Below, piece by piece: positions 1 to 9,047 of a stretch of 34,366 bases of DNA. A program made the translations under genes and the position numbers. Source of the stretch: FEN-1297 sp964498065 (GTDB taxonomy: Bacteria > Bacteroidota > Ignavibacteria > Ignavibacteriales > Ignavibacteriaceae); the NCBI GenBank assembly GCA_964498065.1, contig CAZCFZ010000041.1, forward strand, positions 1-34,366, read 5' to 3'. Position 1 is the first letter of the stretch; each line of letters opens with the position of its first letter. Below the pieces are notes generated by a model. That model saw nothing but the letters and a program-made list of their open reading frames with translations. It was not told the DNA's origin and ran no database searches.

Positions 1-18
1 TAATGTGGAGGTAACATT

Positions 19-1677
19 ATGCGCATTAATAAAAAATCTGCATCAAGCGATGGCCGAAGAAAATTTTTGAAAACTAGTGTGCTTGGTGGAATTGCCGCCG
101 CCTGGTTTCCTAAAATGACATTTGGAGAAAAAGCATCTGCATTATTAAATAGTAATTTTACCTTCCAGCCTTCCGAACTTGATGAAATTACGGTGAATAA
201 ATTAAGAGAAGGATTTAAATCCGGGAAATTTACAATTCGCTCCGTTGCTGAAGAATATATTTCCAGGATTAAAAAAATTGATAAGAGCGGACCGGGAGTT
301 AATAGCCTACTTGAAATAAATCCTGATGCGTTAAAAATTGCAGATGCTCTTGATAAAGAATTAAAAGAAAAAGGAGCCAGGGGGCCGTTACACGGTATAC
401 CGGTACTAATAAAAGATAATATTGATACGGCAGATGGTATGGAAACAACAGCCGGTTCTCTTGCACTGCTTGGTTCAAAACCAATTAAGGATTCTTTTGT
501 TGCAAAGCAGCTTCGCGAAGCAGGTGCACTAATTCTCGGCAAAACAAATTTGAGTGAATGGGCCAACATGCGTTCTACACATTCTACAAGCGGCTGGAGC
601 GGACGCGGCGGGTTGACAAAAAATCCTTACGCTCTAGATAGAAATTGTTCAGGCTCAAGTTCCGGTTCCGGCGCGGCAGCAGCGGCTAATCTTTGTGCAA
701 TTGCTATTGGAACCGAGACAGACGGATCTGTTGTAAGTCCTTCATCAATAAATGGCATTGTAGGAATAAAACCAACTGTTGGTTTAGTGAGTCGTGCAGG
801 TATAATTCCTATTTCACATTCGCAGGATACTGCCGGTCCAATGACTAGAACTGTTGAAGATGCCGCGATTTTGCTTGGTGCTATGCAGGGAGTTGATCCT
901 GAAGATGATGCGACAAAAGCCAGTGGAAGAAAAGCATATAAAGATTACACAAAATTTCTCGATCCGAACGGACTTAAAGGTGCAAGGATTGGAGTTGTTC
1001 GAAATTATTTTGGCTTTTTGCCTCAAGTTGATGAATTGATGAATAAAGCTCTTGAAGTATTAAAAAAGAACGGTGCTATACTTATTGATCCCGTGGAAAT
1101 AGACGCGATCGGGAAATTGGACAGTAATGAGAATACGGTTTTATTGTACGAACTTAAAGCAGATATGAAAAAATATCTTGAACATCGCGGCCCGCAGACT
1201 AAAATGCATACTTTAAAAGATTTAATTGAATTTAATAAAAGCCATGCTAAAGAAGAGATGCCTTATTTCGGACAGGAGTTGTTTTTGGAAGGTGAAGCAA
1301 AAGGACCTCTGACTGATAAAGCTTATATTGAATCTTTAACTACAAATCATCGTCTCAGCAGGGAAGAGGGGATTGATGCTGCTATGGATAAGCATAAATT
1401 GGATGCACTCGTTTCCCCGACAGACAGTCCTGGATGGATGACTGATTTGATAGACGGTGATCATTTTCTTGGAGGAAGTTCACAACTGGCTGCTGTGGCA
1501 GGTTATCCTCACATTACTGTCCCTGCCGGATTTGTATTCGGTATGCCGGTTGGAATTTCATTTTATGGAAGAGCATGGAGCGAGTCTGTTCTTATTAAAA
1601 TAGCTTATGGATATGAACAAGCTTCTAAAGTTCGTAAACCTCCAAAATTTCTTGCAACTGCAGATTTAAAAGTATAA
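19..1677 (+). CDS. Tat-exported amidase-signature family hydrolase
   Basis: Amidase-signature enzyme (552 aa) expected to hydrolyse an amide bond outside the cytoplasm; the substrate cannot be read from sequence. The N-terminus has a twin-arginine signal (GRRKFLK, residues 12-18) followed by a hydrophobic stretch, so Tat export is likely. The catalytic Ser-cisSer-Lys triad can be placed: Lys132 in GIPVLIKDN, a serine near 213 in the Ser/Gly-rich loop at 211-218, and Ser237 in GTETDGS. Full length for the family. An AGGAGG-type site (GGAGG at 7-11) supports ATG 19. The gene upstream is outside the window. The glycine loop reads SGSSSGSG instead of the usual GGSSGGS, which is conservative. Known: the fold includes amidases, aspartyl-tRNA(Asn)/glutamyl-tRNA(Gln) amidotransferase subunit A and peptide amidases. 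Inferred: the Tat signal excludes a tRNA amidotransferase role. Confidence 0.88.
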   Translation: MRINKKSASSDGRRKFLKTSVLGGIAAAWFPKMTFGEKASALLNSNFTFQPSELDEITVNKLREGFKSGKFTIRSVAEEYISRIKKIDKSGPGVNSLLEINPDALKIADALDKELKEKGARGPLHGIPVLIKDNIDTADGMETTAGSLALLGSKPIKDSFVAKQLREAGALILGKTNLSEWANMRSTHSTSGWSGRGGLTKNPYALDRNCSGSSSGSGAAAAANLCAIAIGTETDGSVVSPSSINGIVGIKPTVGLVSRAGIIPISHSQDTAGPMTRTVEDAAILLGAMQGVDPEDDATKASGRKAYKDYTKFLDPNGLKGARIGVVRNYFGFLPQVDELMNKALEVLKKNGAILIDPVEIDAIGKLDSNENTVLLYELKADMKKYLEHRGPQTKMHTLKDLIEFNKSHAKEEMPYFGQELFLEGEAKGPLTDKAYIESLTTNHRLSREEGIDAAMDKHKLDALVSPTDSPGWMTDLIDGDHFLGGSSQLAAVAGYPHITVPAGFVFGMPVGISFYGRAWSESVLIKIAYGYEQASKVRKPPKFLATADLKV

Positions 1678-1703
1678 TGAATTGAAGCATTATAGAATTT
1701 CCC

Positions 1704-2228
1704 ATGTTATTGAATGAAGCAATTGATTTAATTAAAAACGATTCTATATCAAATACTCAACCGGAAGTGTGGGCTGACTTAGGCTGCGGCTCCGGCATGT
1801 TTACAAATGCTCTTGCAAATCTGCTTCCAAGTGATAGTAAAATTTTTGCTGTCGATAAAAATAAATCTCAACTAAATAAGATTCCGGATGCAATCGCTAA
1901 TGTAGAGATCAATAAAATTTATGGAGATTTTAGCCGGATTAAACTTCCTGAAAATCTTGACGGCATTCTTATGGCTAATTCACTTCATTATGTAAAGGAT
2001 AAAAATTCTTTTATTAACAATGTCAAAAACAATTTAAAATCAAGCGGCTGGTTTTTAATTGTCGAATATGATATGGATACATCAAATCCTTGGGTGCCGT
2101 ATCCTATCAGCTATAAATCACTTCGAAATTTTTTTAGAACGATGGATTACATTTCGGTTAATAAGATAAATGAGATGCATTCAAGATTTAGAAGTGCAAA
2201 CATTTACTCTGCAATAGTAAGAAGATAA
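1704..2228 (+). CDS. Small class I SAM-dependent methyltransferase
   Basis: 174-aa protein with a Rossmann methyltransferase motif I (ADLGCGSGMFT, about residues 24-34) and an acidic motif II residue after the next strand (FAVDKNKSQL, about 51-60), matching the Methyltransf_11 type of class I SAM-binding fold. A motif IV-like stretch ending in MANSLHYV lies near residues 91-98. It is short: the core fold is present and there is no extra substrate domain. No strong Shine-Dalgarno is visible. It begins 26 bp after the amidase stop and may share its transcript. The substrate (small molecule, lipid or protein) is not identifiable. A 237-bp AT-rich gap separates it from the respiratory operon. Confidence 0.75.
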   Translation: MLLNEAIDLIKNDSISNTQPEVWADLGCGSGMFTNALANLLPSDSKIFAVDKNKSQLNKIPDAIANVEINKIYGDFSRIKLPENLDGILMANSLHYVKDKNSFINNVKNNLKSSGWFLIVEYDMDTSNPWVPYPISYKSLRNFFRTMDYISVNKINEMHSRFRSANIYSAIVRR

Positions 2229-2465
2229 TTATTGCAATCACTTAAAAAATTTTAATCGTGAACAATATTAATTATATAATCAGTTCAATATTTTAAATCT
2301 AGCGCAGCCTTTATTCATTTCTTTATTGCTCAAATCAAGTTCTAAATAAAAATAAAATTTATCCTGATCACAGATAATTCAAAAAAGTACTTAGATCACA
2401 GAGAAGTAAATAATAAAAAGTTACTTTAGAAAAATTCAATTATACAATACTGGGTCATATTAAAG

Positions 2466-3419
2466 TTGTTCAACGCTATCTCTCAATTTTTTACACAGTT
2501 ATTTGCTTCATATTCTCCTGAAGCTTATGAAATAAACAACCTTTTTTTAAAGTTCCTAATACTTGCAGGTGTTATAGTTGCTTTAGTTGCGGGATTAGTA
2601 ATTGTAGGTGCAATTCGTTTTAGAGCTAAAAAACGACCTGAGGAACCGCCGCAAATATTCGGAAATAAAAAACTGGAAATAACGTGGACCGTTATTCCTT
2701 TTTTAATTTTGGTATTTTTTTTCATACTTACTTTAAAAGCGATGATAGAAATAAACACTCCGGTTGGGGAATATCCGAAACCGGATATAATAATAATTGC
2801 ACATCAATGGTGGTGGGATATGAGATATCCCGAATATAAAATAATTACGGCAAACGAATTACATATTCCCGTTGGTAAAAAATTATTGATGGCCGTTAAA
2901 TCCGCAGATGTAATACACGACTGGTGGGTGCCGGATTTAGGAAGGAAAATTGATGCTATACCGGGAAGAACAAATTACACTTGGATAGAAGCAGACAGTG
3001 CTGGCACTTATTTAGGCACTTGTGCGGAATTCTGCGGCGCCGAACATGCTTGGATGAGAATAAAAGTTATTGCCCAAACTCCCTATGAGTTTAATCAATG
3101 GGTAAATAATCAGCAGCAGATACCTTCCCAGCCTAAGGACAGTACAGCAGTATTGGGACAAATGCTTTTTCAAAAAGAAACTTGCGGAGACTGCCACGCA
3201 ATTGCCGGTACATCGGCTAATGCACATGTAGGTCCGGATTTAACTCATATTGCATCACGGACAACAATATTAAGCGGAAGATTAACTAATACAAGAGAAA
3301 ATTTATTTAGATGGTTGGCGAATCCTCAAAAAGTAAAACCAGGAGCCCATATGCCTGACTTTAGATTTAATAAAAATCAGTTGAATGAACTCGTAGCATA
3401 TCTGGAAGGATTAAAATGA
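2466..3419 (+). CDS. coxB: Cytochrome c oxidase subunit II with fused heme-c domain (caa3 type)
   Basis: Subunit II of a heme-copper oxidase (317 aa). It accepts electrons at the CuA centre and passes them to subunit I. Two membrane helices (about 30-50 and 74-92) precede a periplasmic cupredoxin domain with CuA ligands His151, Cys186, Cys190, His194 and Met197 (TCAEFCGAEHAWM). A C-terminal cytochrome c domain follows with CGDCH at 240-244 and a likely axial Met296. This fused heme makes it a caa3-type enzyme. The only start that keeps the N-terminal helix is TTG at 2466; no ATG or GTG lies nearby in frame and no clear ribosome site is visible, so the exact start is less certain than the gene. 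First gene of an operon, overlapping coxA by 4 bp. Confidence 0.95.
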   Translation: MFNAISQFFTQLFASYSPEAYEINNLFLKFLILAGVIVALVAGLVIVGAIRFRAKKRPEEPPQIFGNKKLEITWTVIPFLILVFFFILTLKAMIEINTPVGEYPKPDIIIIAHQWWWDMRYPEYKIITANELHIPVGKKLLMAVKSADVIHDWWVPDLGRKIDAIPGRTNYTWIEADSAGTYLGTCAEFCGAEHAWMRIKVIAQTPYEFNQWVNNQQQIPSQPKDSTAVLGQMLFQKETCGDCHAIAGTSANAHVGPDLTHIASRTTILSGRLTNTRENLFRWLANPQKVKPGAHMPDFRFNKNQLNELVAYLEGLK

Positions 3420-5095
3420 GTTTTGCTTTTCAAATACCGGAAAGTGTTGAACCTATTCCAAAACTTCGGTCTAAAAACGGCTTATTACAGTGGATATCAA
3501 CAGTAGACCATAAGCTAATAGGTATTATGTATTTATGGACCTCATTAATTTTTCTGGTAATAGGTTTTGGTGAAGCAATGCTTATGAGAATACAATTAAT
3601 GCGCCCTGAAAATACCGTACTTTCACCGCAAGCATATAACCAGATATTTACCATGCACGGAACCACAATGATTTTCCTTGTGTTAACCCCAATTCTTATC
3701 GGCTTTGCAACCTATCTGCTTCCATTGATGATTGGAGCGAACGATATGGCTTATCCGAGGCTAAATGCATTTAGCTTCTGGATGTTTTTCTTCGGGGGTT
3801 TACTGTTGTATTTCAGTTTCTTTGCAGGCGGAGCACCTAATGTAGGCTGGTTCAGTTACGCACCGTTAAGTGAAAAGTTTTACAGTTCGTCTCCCGGTGT
3901 AAATTACTGGGCAATTAGTATTCTTTTAATGGGAATAGGAACGATCGGTTCGGCTTTGAATTTTGTTGTAACTACTTTAACAATGCGTGCTGAAGGATTA
4001 ACTTTATCAAAACTCCCTCTTTTTGTCTGGATGATTTTTGTAAACGGCTTTTTAATACTAGCCGCATTCCCGGTGCTGAATGCAGGATTGGTTATGATAT
4101 TAATTGATCGTGTGCTGCACGCTCATTTTTTTACTACTGCAACGGGAGGATCTGCTTTAATGTGGCAGCATGTGTTCTGGACATTCGGTCATCCCGAAGT
4201 TTATATTCTAGCCTTGCCCGCTTTCGGAATGATTTCGGAAGTTATCCCGGTATTCTCCAGAAAGCCGATATTCGGTTATGAATTTGTAGCGGCTTCTACT
4301 GTTGCAATTGCTCTTTTAGCATTCGGTGTTTGGGCGCATCATATGTTTGCTGTCGGCCTCGGAACAACTTTTAATGCTTTCTTTGCAGCTACAAGTATGC
4401 TGATTGCGGTTCCTACTGGAGTTAAAATATTTAATTGGTGCGCAACCATGTGGGGAGGCTCTATCATATTTAAAACATCAATGCTCTTTGCAATGGCATT
4501 CTTAATAGATTTTACAATCGGCGGTTTAAGCGGAGTCGGATTTGCAATGGTGCCGATTGACTGGAGGTTAACGGATACATACTTTGTCGTTGCACATATT
4601 CATTATGTCTTTGTCGGAGGTGCCTTATCAGCAGCTTTTGCCGGATTTTATTATTGGTTCCCCAAAATGTCCGGCAAGTTGTTATCGGAAAAATTAGGCA
4701 AACTTCAATTCTGGCTGTTCTTTATCGGGTTTAACTGTACATTTTTTGTCTTTCATTTATTAGGCCTTCTTGGAATGCCGCGCAGAGTATTTACTTATCC
4801 GAATTTACCTTATTGGGGCTCGTTAAATATGATATCAACAATTGGTGCAATGATTTTGGGATTATCGTTTGCAGTACTAATCTGGAATATTTTTTATACT
4901 ATAAAGCATGGTGAACCAGCCGGTAATAATCCATGGGATGCATGGACACTTGAATGGCTTTCTGCATCTCCTCCCAAGCAAAAAAATTTCGAGAAGGTTC
5001 CGCTAATTAGAAGCAGAAGGCCTTTATGGGATTTAAGTCATCCCGATAACCCAGATTGGAAACCTGAATTAAAACCGGAAGCAGCTAATGAATAA
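3416..5095 (+). CDS. coxA: Cytochrome c oxidase subunit I
   Basis: Catalytic subunit (559 aa, about 12 membrane helices) that reduces O2 to water and pumps protons. Ligands are visible: His81 (low-spin heme, MHGTTM), CuB His259 with cross-linked Tyr263 (GHPEVY), CuB His308-His309, and high-spin heme His394 with low-spin heme His396 (HIHY). Glu261 in GHPEVY is the mark of the A1 subfamily, in which this glutamate ends the D-channel. A hydrophilic tail follows residue 500. Start ATG 3416 overlaps the coxB stop in an ATGA arrangement, so translation is probably coupled. The stop overlaps the start of coxC by 8 bp. All key residues are present, so it should be active. Confidence 0.97.
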   Translation: MSFAFQIPESVEPIPKLRSKNGLLQWISTVDHKLIGIMYLWTSLIFLVIGFGEAMLMRIQLMRPENTVLSPQAYNQIFTMHGTTMIFLVLTPILIGFATYLLPLMIGANDMAYPRLNAFSFWMFFFGGLLLYFSFFAGGAPNVGWFSYAPLSEKFYSSSPGVNYWAISILLMGIGTIGSALNFVVTTLTMRAEGLTLSKLPLFVWMIFVNGFLILAAFPVLNAGLVMILIDRVLHAHFFTTATGGSALMWQHVFWTFGHPEVYILALPAFGMISEVIPVFSRKPIFGYEFVAASTVAIALLAFGVWAHHMFAVGLGTTFNAFFAATSMLIAVPTGVKIFNWCATMWGGSIIFKTSMLFAMAFLIDFTIGGLSGVGFAMVPIDWRLTDTYFVVAHIHYVFVGGALSAAFAGFYYWFPKMSGKLLSEKLGKLQFWLFFIGFNCTFFVFHLLGLLGMPRRVFTYPNLPYWGSLNMISTIGAMILGLSFAVLIWNIFYTIKHGEPAGNNPWDAWTLEWLSASPPKQKNFEKVPLIRSRRPLWDLSHPDNPDWKPELKPEAANE

Positions 5096-5639
5096 AAATA
5101 AAATATTAATGTTCCTGTTTATCGGATCCGAAGCATTCTTTTTTATTGCTTTAATAATTTCTTTTGTGTATTACAGCCGTGCCGGAGGAAGCCTTTCCGC
5201 ATCGGCCAAATACCTGGATTATAAAAAGACATCCATATTTACCCTTTTCCTAATCTTAAGCAGTTTATCTATAGAACTTTCAGGAAGAAATCTCAAAAAA
5301 GGGAATAGAAAATTAATGCTTGGATGGCTGCTTACTACGATTTTATTTGGAGCGGTTTTTCTATTCGGACAGGGAAGCGAGTACGCCAGGTTAATAAGTT
5401 TGAATGTGACAATTAGTCAAAATGTATTCGGTTCTGCTTTCTTTACGCTTACCGGATTTCACGGTTTACACGTATTCATCGGCTTGGTGGTATTATCTTT
5501 AATGGCGGGTCTTTTTTATTCGGGAAAATTCAAAAAGATAGAAGAAAGCTTTTTTGAATCTGCTTCTATTTACTGGCATTTTGTTGATGCGGTATGGATC
5601 GTCGTGTTCACTGTAATTTATCTTGGACCAATATTATGA
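5088..5639 (+). CDS. coxC: Cytochrome c oxidase subunit III, short form
   Basis: 183-aa membrane protein with about five hydrophobic helices, shorter than the seven-helix mitochondrial form but normal for caa3 oxidases, whose subunit III often lacks the first two helices. Family hallmarks are GSEAFFF near residue 13, GFHGLHV at 123-129 and YWHFVDAVW at 162-170, which carry the conserved His/Glu/Asp positions. It packs against subunit I and stabilises proton uptake rather than carrying a cofactor. It overlaps coxA by 8 bp and the next gene by 4 bp, so all four genes are probably translated in a coupled way. Confidence 0.93.
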   Translation: MNKNKILMFLFIGSEAFFFIALIISFVYYSRAGGSLSASAKYLDYKKTSIFTLFLILSSLSIELSGRNLKKGNRKLMLGWLLTTILFGAVFLFGQGSEYARLISLNVTISQNVFGSAFFTLTGFHGLHVFIGLVVLSLMAGLFYSGKFKKIEESFFESASIYWHFVDAVWIVVFTVIYLGPIL

Positions 5640-6529
5640 CAACTTTAAAATTTTTAACAACTTACTGGAACTTAGATATTATTGCTATAATGATGGCAAT
5701 TGCTCTTATTGTATTTCACTTCATTACGAACGGAAAAACCTTTAATAAAAAAAGCTTTTTGTTTTTAAGCGGAGTGGCTTTATATATTCTTGCAACATGT
5801 TCGGCTTTAAATTATTTAGCAGATTTTTATTTGTATAGTGCCCACATGGTGAAGGACATAATTATACTGCTTATAGTACCCCCGATGCTTTTGAGTTCAA
5901 CCGATCCGGGTTTCTTGAAAAAGGTTTTTAATAGACCCGGTTTTAATAGAATCGGTAAAATAATATTTCATCCTTTAGCTGCATGGATTTTAGGTGTCGG
6001 TTCAATGTGGATATGGAACTTTCCGGATATATTTTATTTGTTGGAAGATTCGCCATGGCTGAAACTGTTCCAAATGATATCACTTTTAATATTTGGATTA
6101 ATTTTCATTTACCCTGTTTTTACTCCTATTAAATATCATAAACTGCATCCGCTGCAAAGTGCTCTTTATCTTTTTTCTGCTTGTGTAGGTTGTACTATTA
6201 TGGGTATTATGATAACCTTTGCTCCGGCTTTTATTTATACTCCTTATTATGCTGGACCTGTATTTTGGTGCTGCGGTATACAAACAGCTGGGCCTGCAGC
6301 ATCAATTTCTGCTGCCGGAAGTAATGCTGCAATTTCAAATTTGATTCAAAGTAATTGGGGAATAAGTTCCAGGTTAGATCAACAGATGGCCGGTCTTATT
6401 ATGTGGATTCCGGCATGTTTTGTTTATTTAATAAACATTATGATTTCGCTTACAAAATGGTATGCTAAATCCGAGTCTGAAACTTATTCAAAAAAGAATT
6501 TCGTAAAAGAAAAATTACGACTATCGTAA
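5636..6529 (+). CDS. CtaG-like caa3 oxidase assembly membrane protein
   Basis: 297-aa polytopic protein with about seven membrane helices, placed by its position and by motifs of the caa3_CtaG family: HMVKDI near residue 70, a PP pair at 82-83, HPLAAW at 112-117 and a late DQQMAGLIMWIP segment. The family is implicated in assembling the copper-containing centres of caa3 oxidases. I chose ATG 5636 because it overlaps the coxC stop as ATGA; an in-frame ATG at 5594 would lie inside coxC and add 14 residues that do not look membrane-targeted. Oddity: two histidines usual in relatives (HMxQH and WHxP, as I remember them) appear here as KD and WNFP, so metal binding may differ. Known: family role in oxidase assembly. 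Inferred: the same role here. Confidence 0.8.
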   Translation: MTTLKFLTTYWNLDIIAIMMAIALIVFHFITNGKTFNKKSFLFLSGVALYILATCSALNYLADFYLYSAHMVKDIIILLIVPPMLLSSTDPGFLKKVFNRPGFNRIGKIIFHPLAAWILGVGSMWIWNFPDIFYLLEDSPWLKLFQMISLLIFGLIFIYPVFTPIKYHKLHPLQSALYLFSACVGCTIMGIMITFAPAFIYTPYYAGPVFWCCGIQTAGPAASISAAGSNAAISNLIQSNWGISSRLDQQMAGLIMWIPACFVYLINIMISLTKWYAKSESETYSKKNFVKEKLRLS

Positions 6530-6548
6530 TTATTATGGAGGTTGATTA

Positions 6549-6767
6549 ATGAATGAAATAAATTTAAATGAATTATCAGATGAATATGAACTAAGCCCTG
6601 CAGTACCGGAAGAACTGCCTCATTCGTCTTACTGGCCTATTATGCTTGCGTTTAGTGTTGTATTTTTATTCTGGGGTTTTATAACGTCTCTTTTAATTTC
6701 TGGAGTAGGTTTAATTACAATGGGAATTTCTATTTGGGGATGGATAGGAGACATGGTAAATGAGTGA
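6549..6767 (+). CDS. Small two-helix membrane protein of the oxidase operon
   Basis: 72-aa protein with an acidic N-terminal tail (about 25 residues) and two hydrophobic helices (about 29-48 and 51-68). A good ribosome site (GGAGG at 6538-6542) precedes ATG 6549. It lies between the CtaG-like gene and the Rieske gene and overlaps the latter by 8 bp, so it is co-translated with the respiratory complex. Size and topology resemble small subunit IV-like proteins of bacterial aa3/caa3 oxidases, but I see no diagnostic motif. Likely an accessory or stabilising subunit of the oxidase or of a bc-oxidase supercomplex; that role is inferred from position only. Confidence 0.7.
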   Translation: MNEINLNELSDEYELSPAVPEELPHSSYWPIMLAFSVVFLFWGFITSLLISGVGLITMGISIWGWIGDMVNE

Positions 6768-7269
6768 AATGAACTTCATGGAGAAAGAGGAGACACGCAG
6801 AAGTTTTATAATTAAAATATTTTCCATATTCGGCGGACTGCTTGGAGTTTTAGTTGCTATTCCAATTGTGGGAGCAATGGTTGCACCAATTTATAGAAAA
6901 ACTTCAAAAGACTGGAGGTCAGTTGGCAAGGTAGACAGTTTTGAAATCGGTTCAACTGTTCTGGTTAAATTTAAAAACACGTCACCGCTGCCCTGGTCCG
7001 GAATAACTTCTCAAACTGCATCATGGCTGCGAAGGGATACTGCAGATAAATTTATAGCCTTTTCAGTTAACTGTGCACACCTCGGCTGTCCCGTTCGCTG
7101 GATACCTGATGCTCAAATTTTTCTTTGCCCCTGCCATGGCGGAGTTTATAACAAAGATGGATCATATGCAGCAGGCCCGCCTCCGCACGGGTTAAGCAAG
7201 TATCCTGTTAGAATAAGAAATAATGAAGTGGAGATTTTATCCAGCCCGATTCCTATTACAACAATTTAA
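6760..7269 (+). CDS. qcrA: Rieske [2Fe-2S] protein of the quinol:cytochrome c reductase
   Basis: 169-aa Rieske protein that takes an electron from quinol at the outer quinone site. Cluster ligands are Cys105-His107 and Cys123-His126 (NCAHLGC and CPCHGG), with Cys110 and Cys125 positioned to form the disulfide typical of high-potential Rieske proteins. The N-terminus has a twin arginine (ETRRSF, residues 11-16) ahead of one membrane anchor (about 18-44), consistent with Tat insertion. The PPP-containing loop at about 140 is the usual Pro loop. It overlaps the preceding small gene by 8 bp and is followed by cytochrome b after 12 bp. Complete and probably functional. Confidence 0.95.
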   Translation: MSEMNFMEKEETRRSFIIKIFSIFGGLLGVLVAIPIVGAMVAPIYRKTSKDWRSVGKVDSFEIGSTVLVKFKNTSPLPWSGITSQTASWLRRDTADKFIAFSVNCAHLGCPVRWIPDAQIFLCPCHGGVYNKDGSYAAGPPPHGLSKYPVRIRNNEVEILSSPIPITTI

Positions 7270-7281
7270 GAGTACTGCTTA

Positions 7282-8673
7282 ATGAATAATTTAAAACAAA
7301 TTTGGAACTGGATAGACGACAGAACAGGGATAAGTGAATTTATTAGACCGCTTGCTAAACATTTAGTACCGCCGGACTCAAGGTGGACTTACATTTTTGG
7401 AAGTGCAACTCTGTTTGTTTTTATATTGCAGGTAATTACAGGTGTCGGATTATCTTTATTATATCAGCCTACTTCTGAGACAGCATATAGTTCTCTTAAA
7501 TATATAACCAACGTAGCTCCACTCGGCAGTTTTCTCCGCGGCATTCATTATTACGGTGCATCAGCTATGATAATCCTTATCGGTATTCATATGATACGCG
7601 TTTATATTTCTGCCGCATATAAATACCCCCGTGAAATGAGCTGGATAAGCGGAGTTGTTTTACTCGGGCTTACAATTGGAATGGGATTTACCGGACAGCT
7701 GCTTCGATGGGACAGTAACGGTGTGTGGTCATCTATTGTGGGAGCAGAGCAAGCCGGGCGTATTCCGTTTATCGGTACATGGGTAGCTCATTTTATCCTA
7801 GCCGGAGGAACATTGGGAGGTGCAACGCTTAGCCGGTTTTTTGCTATACATGTTTTTCTTATACCGGCGCTTTTATTTGGTATTATAGGACTTCATCTGT
7901 ACTTAGTAATTAGAAACGGTATTTCCGAACCTCCCAAAGCAGGACAACCGGTGGAACCGAAAACTTACCGTCAGTGGTACCATGAAATGCTTCAAAAGAA
8001 AGGAGTTCCTTTTTGGCCTAATGCCGCATGGAGAGATATGGCATTCGGGCTTTTGGTTGTTGCCGTTGTTTTGGCACTTGCCTATTTTATTGGTCCTCCT
8101 AAAATAGGAGCGCCGCCGAATCCCGCTAATATAAATTCTAATCCTAGACCGGATTGGTATTTACTCTGGATATTTGCTTTGTTTGCTTTAATGCCCAGGG
8201 GAATTGAATCGTATGTAATTGCGTTCGGTCCTCTTGTGGTTGGATTAATTCTTGTTATGCTGCCGTTGGTTTTCAATAAAGGTGAACGCAGTCCTATACG
8301 TCGGCCTTGGTCTGTGGTGATTGTAGTTTTTATTTTAACAATGGTTGGAACATTCTGGTACGAAGGTGTAAAATCTCCCTGGTCTCCTAACTTCGGTGCT
8401 AAACCGCTTTCTGCTCAAGTGGTTGGCAATGTTGGGCCTAATGCTATAGCCGGTGCAAGTTTGTTTTTTAAAAAAGGCTGTATTTATTGTCATTCAATTT
8501 CCGGGGACGGCGGGCATCGTGGTCCTGATCTTACAAAAGTTGCAGATAGATTGAATAATTATCAAATGACTATAAGAATTGTTAACGGCGGCGGCAACAT
8601 GCCTGCATTCGGAAGTTCATTAACTAAAAATGAATTAACCGAATTATTAAACTTCCTTAATACCAGAAAATAA
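7282..8673 (+). CDS. qcrB: Cytochrome b with fused C-terminal heme-c domain
   Basis: 463-aa quinol-oxidising subunit. The b-heme ligands are His89 and His103 in helix B and His190 and His205 in helix D. The Qo-site PEWY motif appears as PDWY at 290-293. About eight helices end near 350. Unlike standard cytochrome b, the protein then continues into a periplasmic cytochrome c domain with CIYCH at 400-404 and a probable axial Met440 (NMPAF). The fusion appears to replace cytochrome c1: no separate c1 gene lies in the operon. Electrons would go from the Rieske centre to this heme and then to the heme on CoxB. Last gene of the run; a 374-bp gene-free stretch follows. Confidence 0.93.
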   Translation: MNNLKQIWNWIDDRTGISEFIRPLAKHLVPPDSRWTYIFGSATLFVFILQVITGVGLSLLYQPTSETAYSSLKYITNVAPLGSFLRGIHYYGASAMIILIGIHMIRVYISAAYKYPREMSWISGVVLLGLTIGMGFTGQLLRWDSNGVWSSIVGAEQAGRIPFIGTWVAHFILAGGTLGGATLSRFFAIHVFLIPALLFGIIGLHLYLVIRNGISEPPKAGQPVEPKTYRQWYHEMLQKKGVPFWPNAAWRDMAFGLLVVAVVLALAYFIGPPKIGAPPNPANINSNPRPDWYLLWIFALFALMPRGIESYVIAFGPLVVGLILVMLPLVFNKGERSPIRRPWSVVIVVFILTMVGTFWYEGVKSPWSPNFGAKPLSAQVVGNVGPNAIAGASLFFKKGCIYCHSISGDGGHRGPDLTKVADRLNNYQMTIRIVNGGGNMPAFGSSLTKNELTELLNFLNTRK

Positions 8674-9047
8674 ATTTATAGAAGAAAAATTTGAATTAAT
8701 TATCGTTCAAATCTTATTACATCTGCTCTTATATAAATTTTATATTTGATGAAACAAATATTAATTTAATAAGATAAATTTGGTACCGTCAATATTTAGA
8801 AGAACAAATATATATTCGGCAAAAGTAAAAAAAATTACCAAATAGAAAATCGCTAGTTGTTTCATGGTATAATGATTCAACTGATGATGATAATGATTTT
8901 AATCTTATCCTATCCTCTATTAAATATATAAAATAGTGATATATTAGAATCCAAATTTTCGATTTTAGAATATTAAATCTATTATAAAATAATTGTGTTA
9001 AATTTGTTCTCGAATATTCAAATGTTTTAAATCATGTGAGGTCTATA
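8674..9047. other. Gene-free AT-rich spacer upstream of the first GH27 gene
   Basis: 374 bp with no credible coding frame. It contains copy A of a direct repeat (8870-8963). TAAATTTG at 8999-9006 fits the -7 element TAnnTTTG known from Bacteroidota promoters, but I see no convincing TTG at the matching upstream spacing, so a promoter is only suggested. A GTGAGG at 9036-9041 precedes ATG 9048 as a possible ribosome site. I see no strong GC-rich terminator after the respiratory operon. Confidence 0.5.
8870..8963 (+). repeat. Direct repeat copy A, upstream of the GH27 gene
   Basis: 94-bp tract that resembles 11359-11452. Both begin TAATGATTCAAC and end AAATTTTCGAT; 39 of the first 51 positions match without a gap and a shared TTATCCTA block lies in the middle. 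Small indels are needed in the TA-rich part. In copy A the segment that matches the ATG of copy B is no longer a start codon. Confidence 0.7.

Noticed and set aside
2337..2405. Two GATCACAGA copies about 30 bp apart upstream of coxB
   Set aside because: Nine bases, no symmetry and no further copies at useful spacing; could be chance or a decayed repeat, with no support as an operator.
5594..5635. Earlier in-frame ATG for the CtaG-like gene
   Set aside because: It lies inside coxC and adds a charged, non-membrane stretch; the ATGA overlap at 5636 is the better start.
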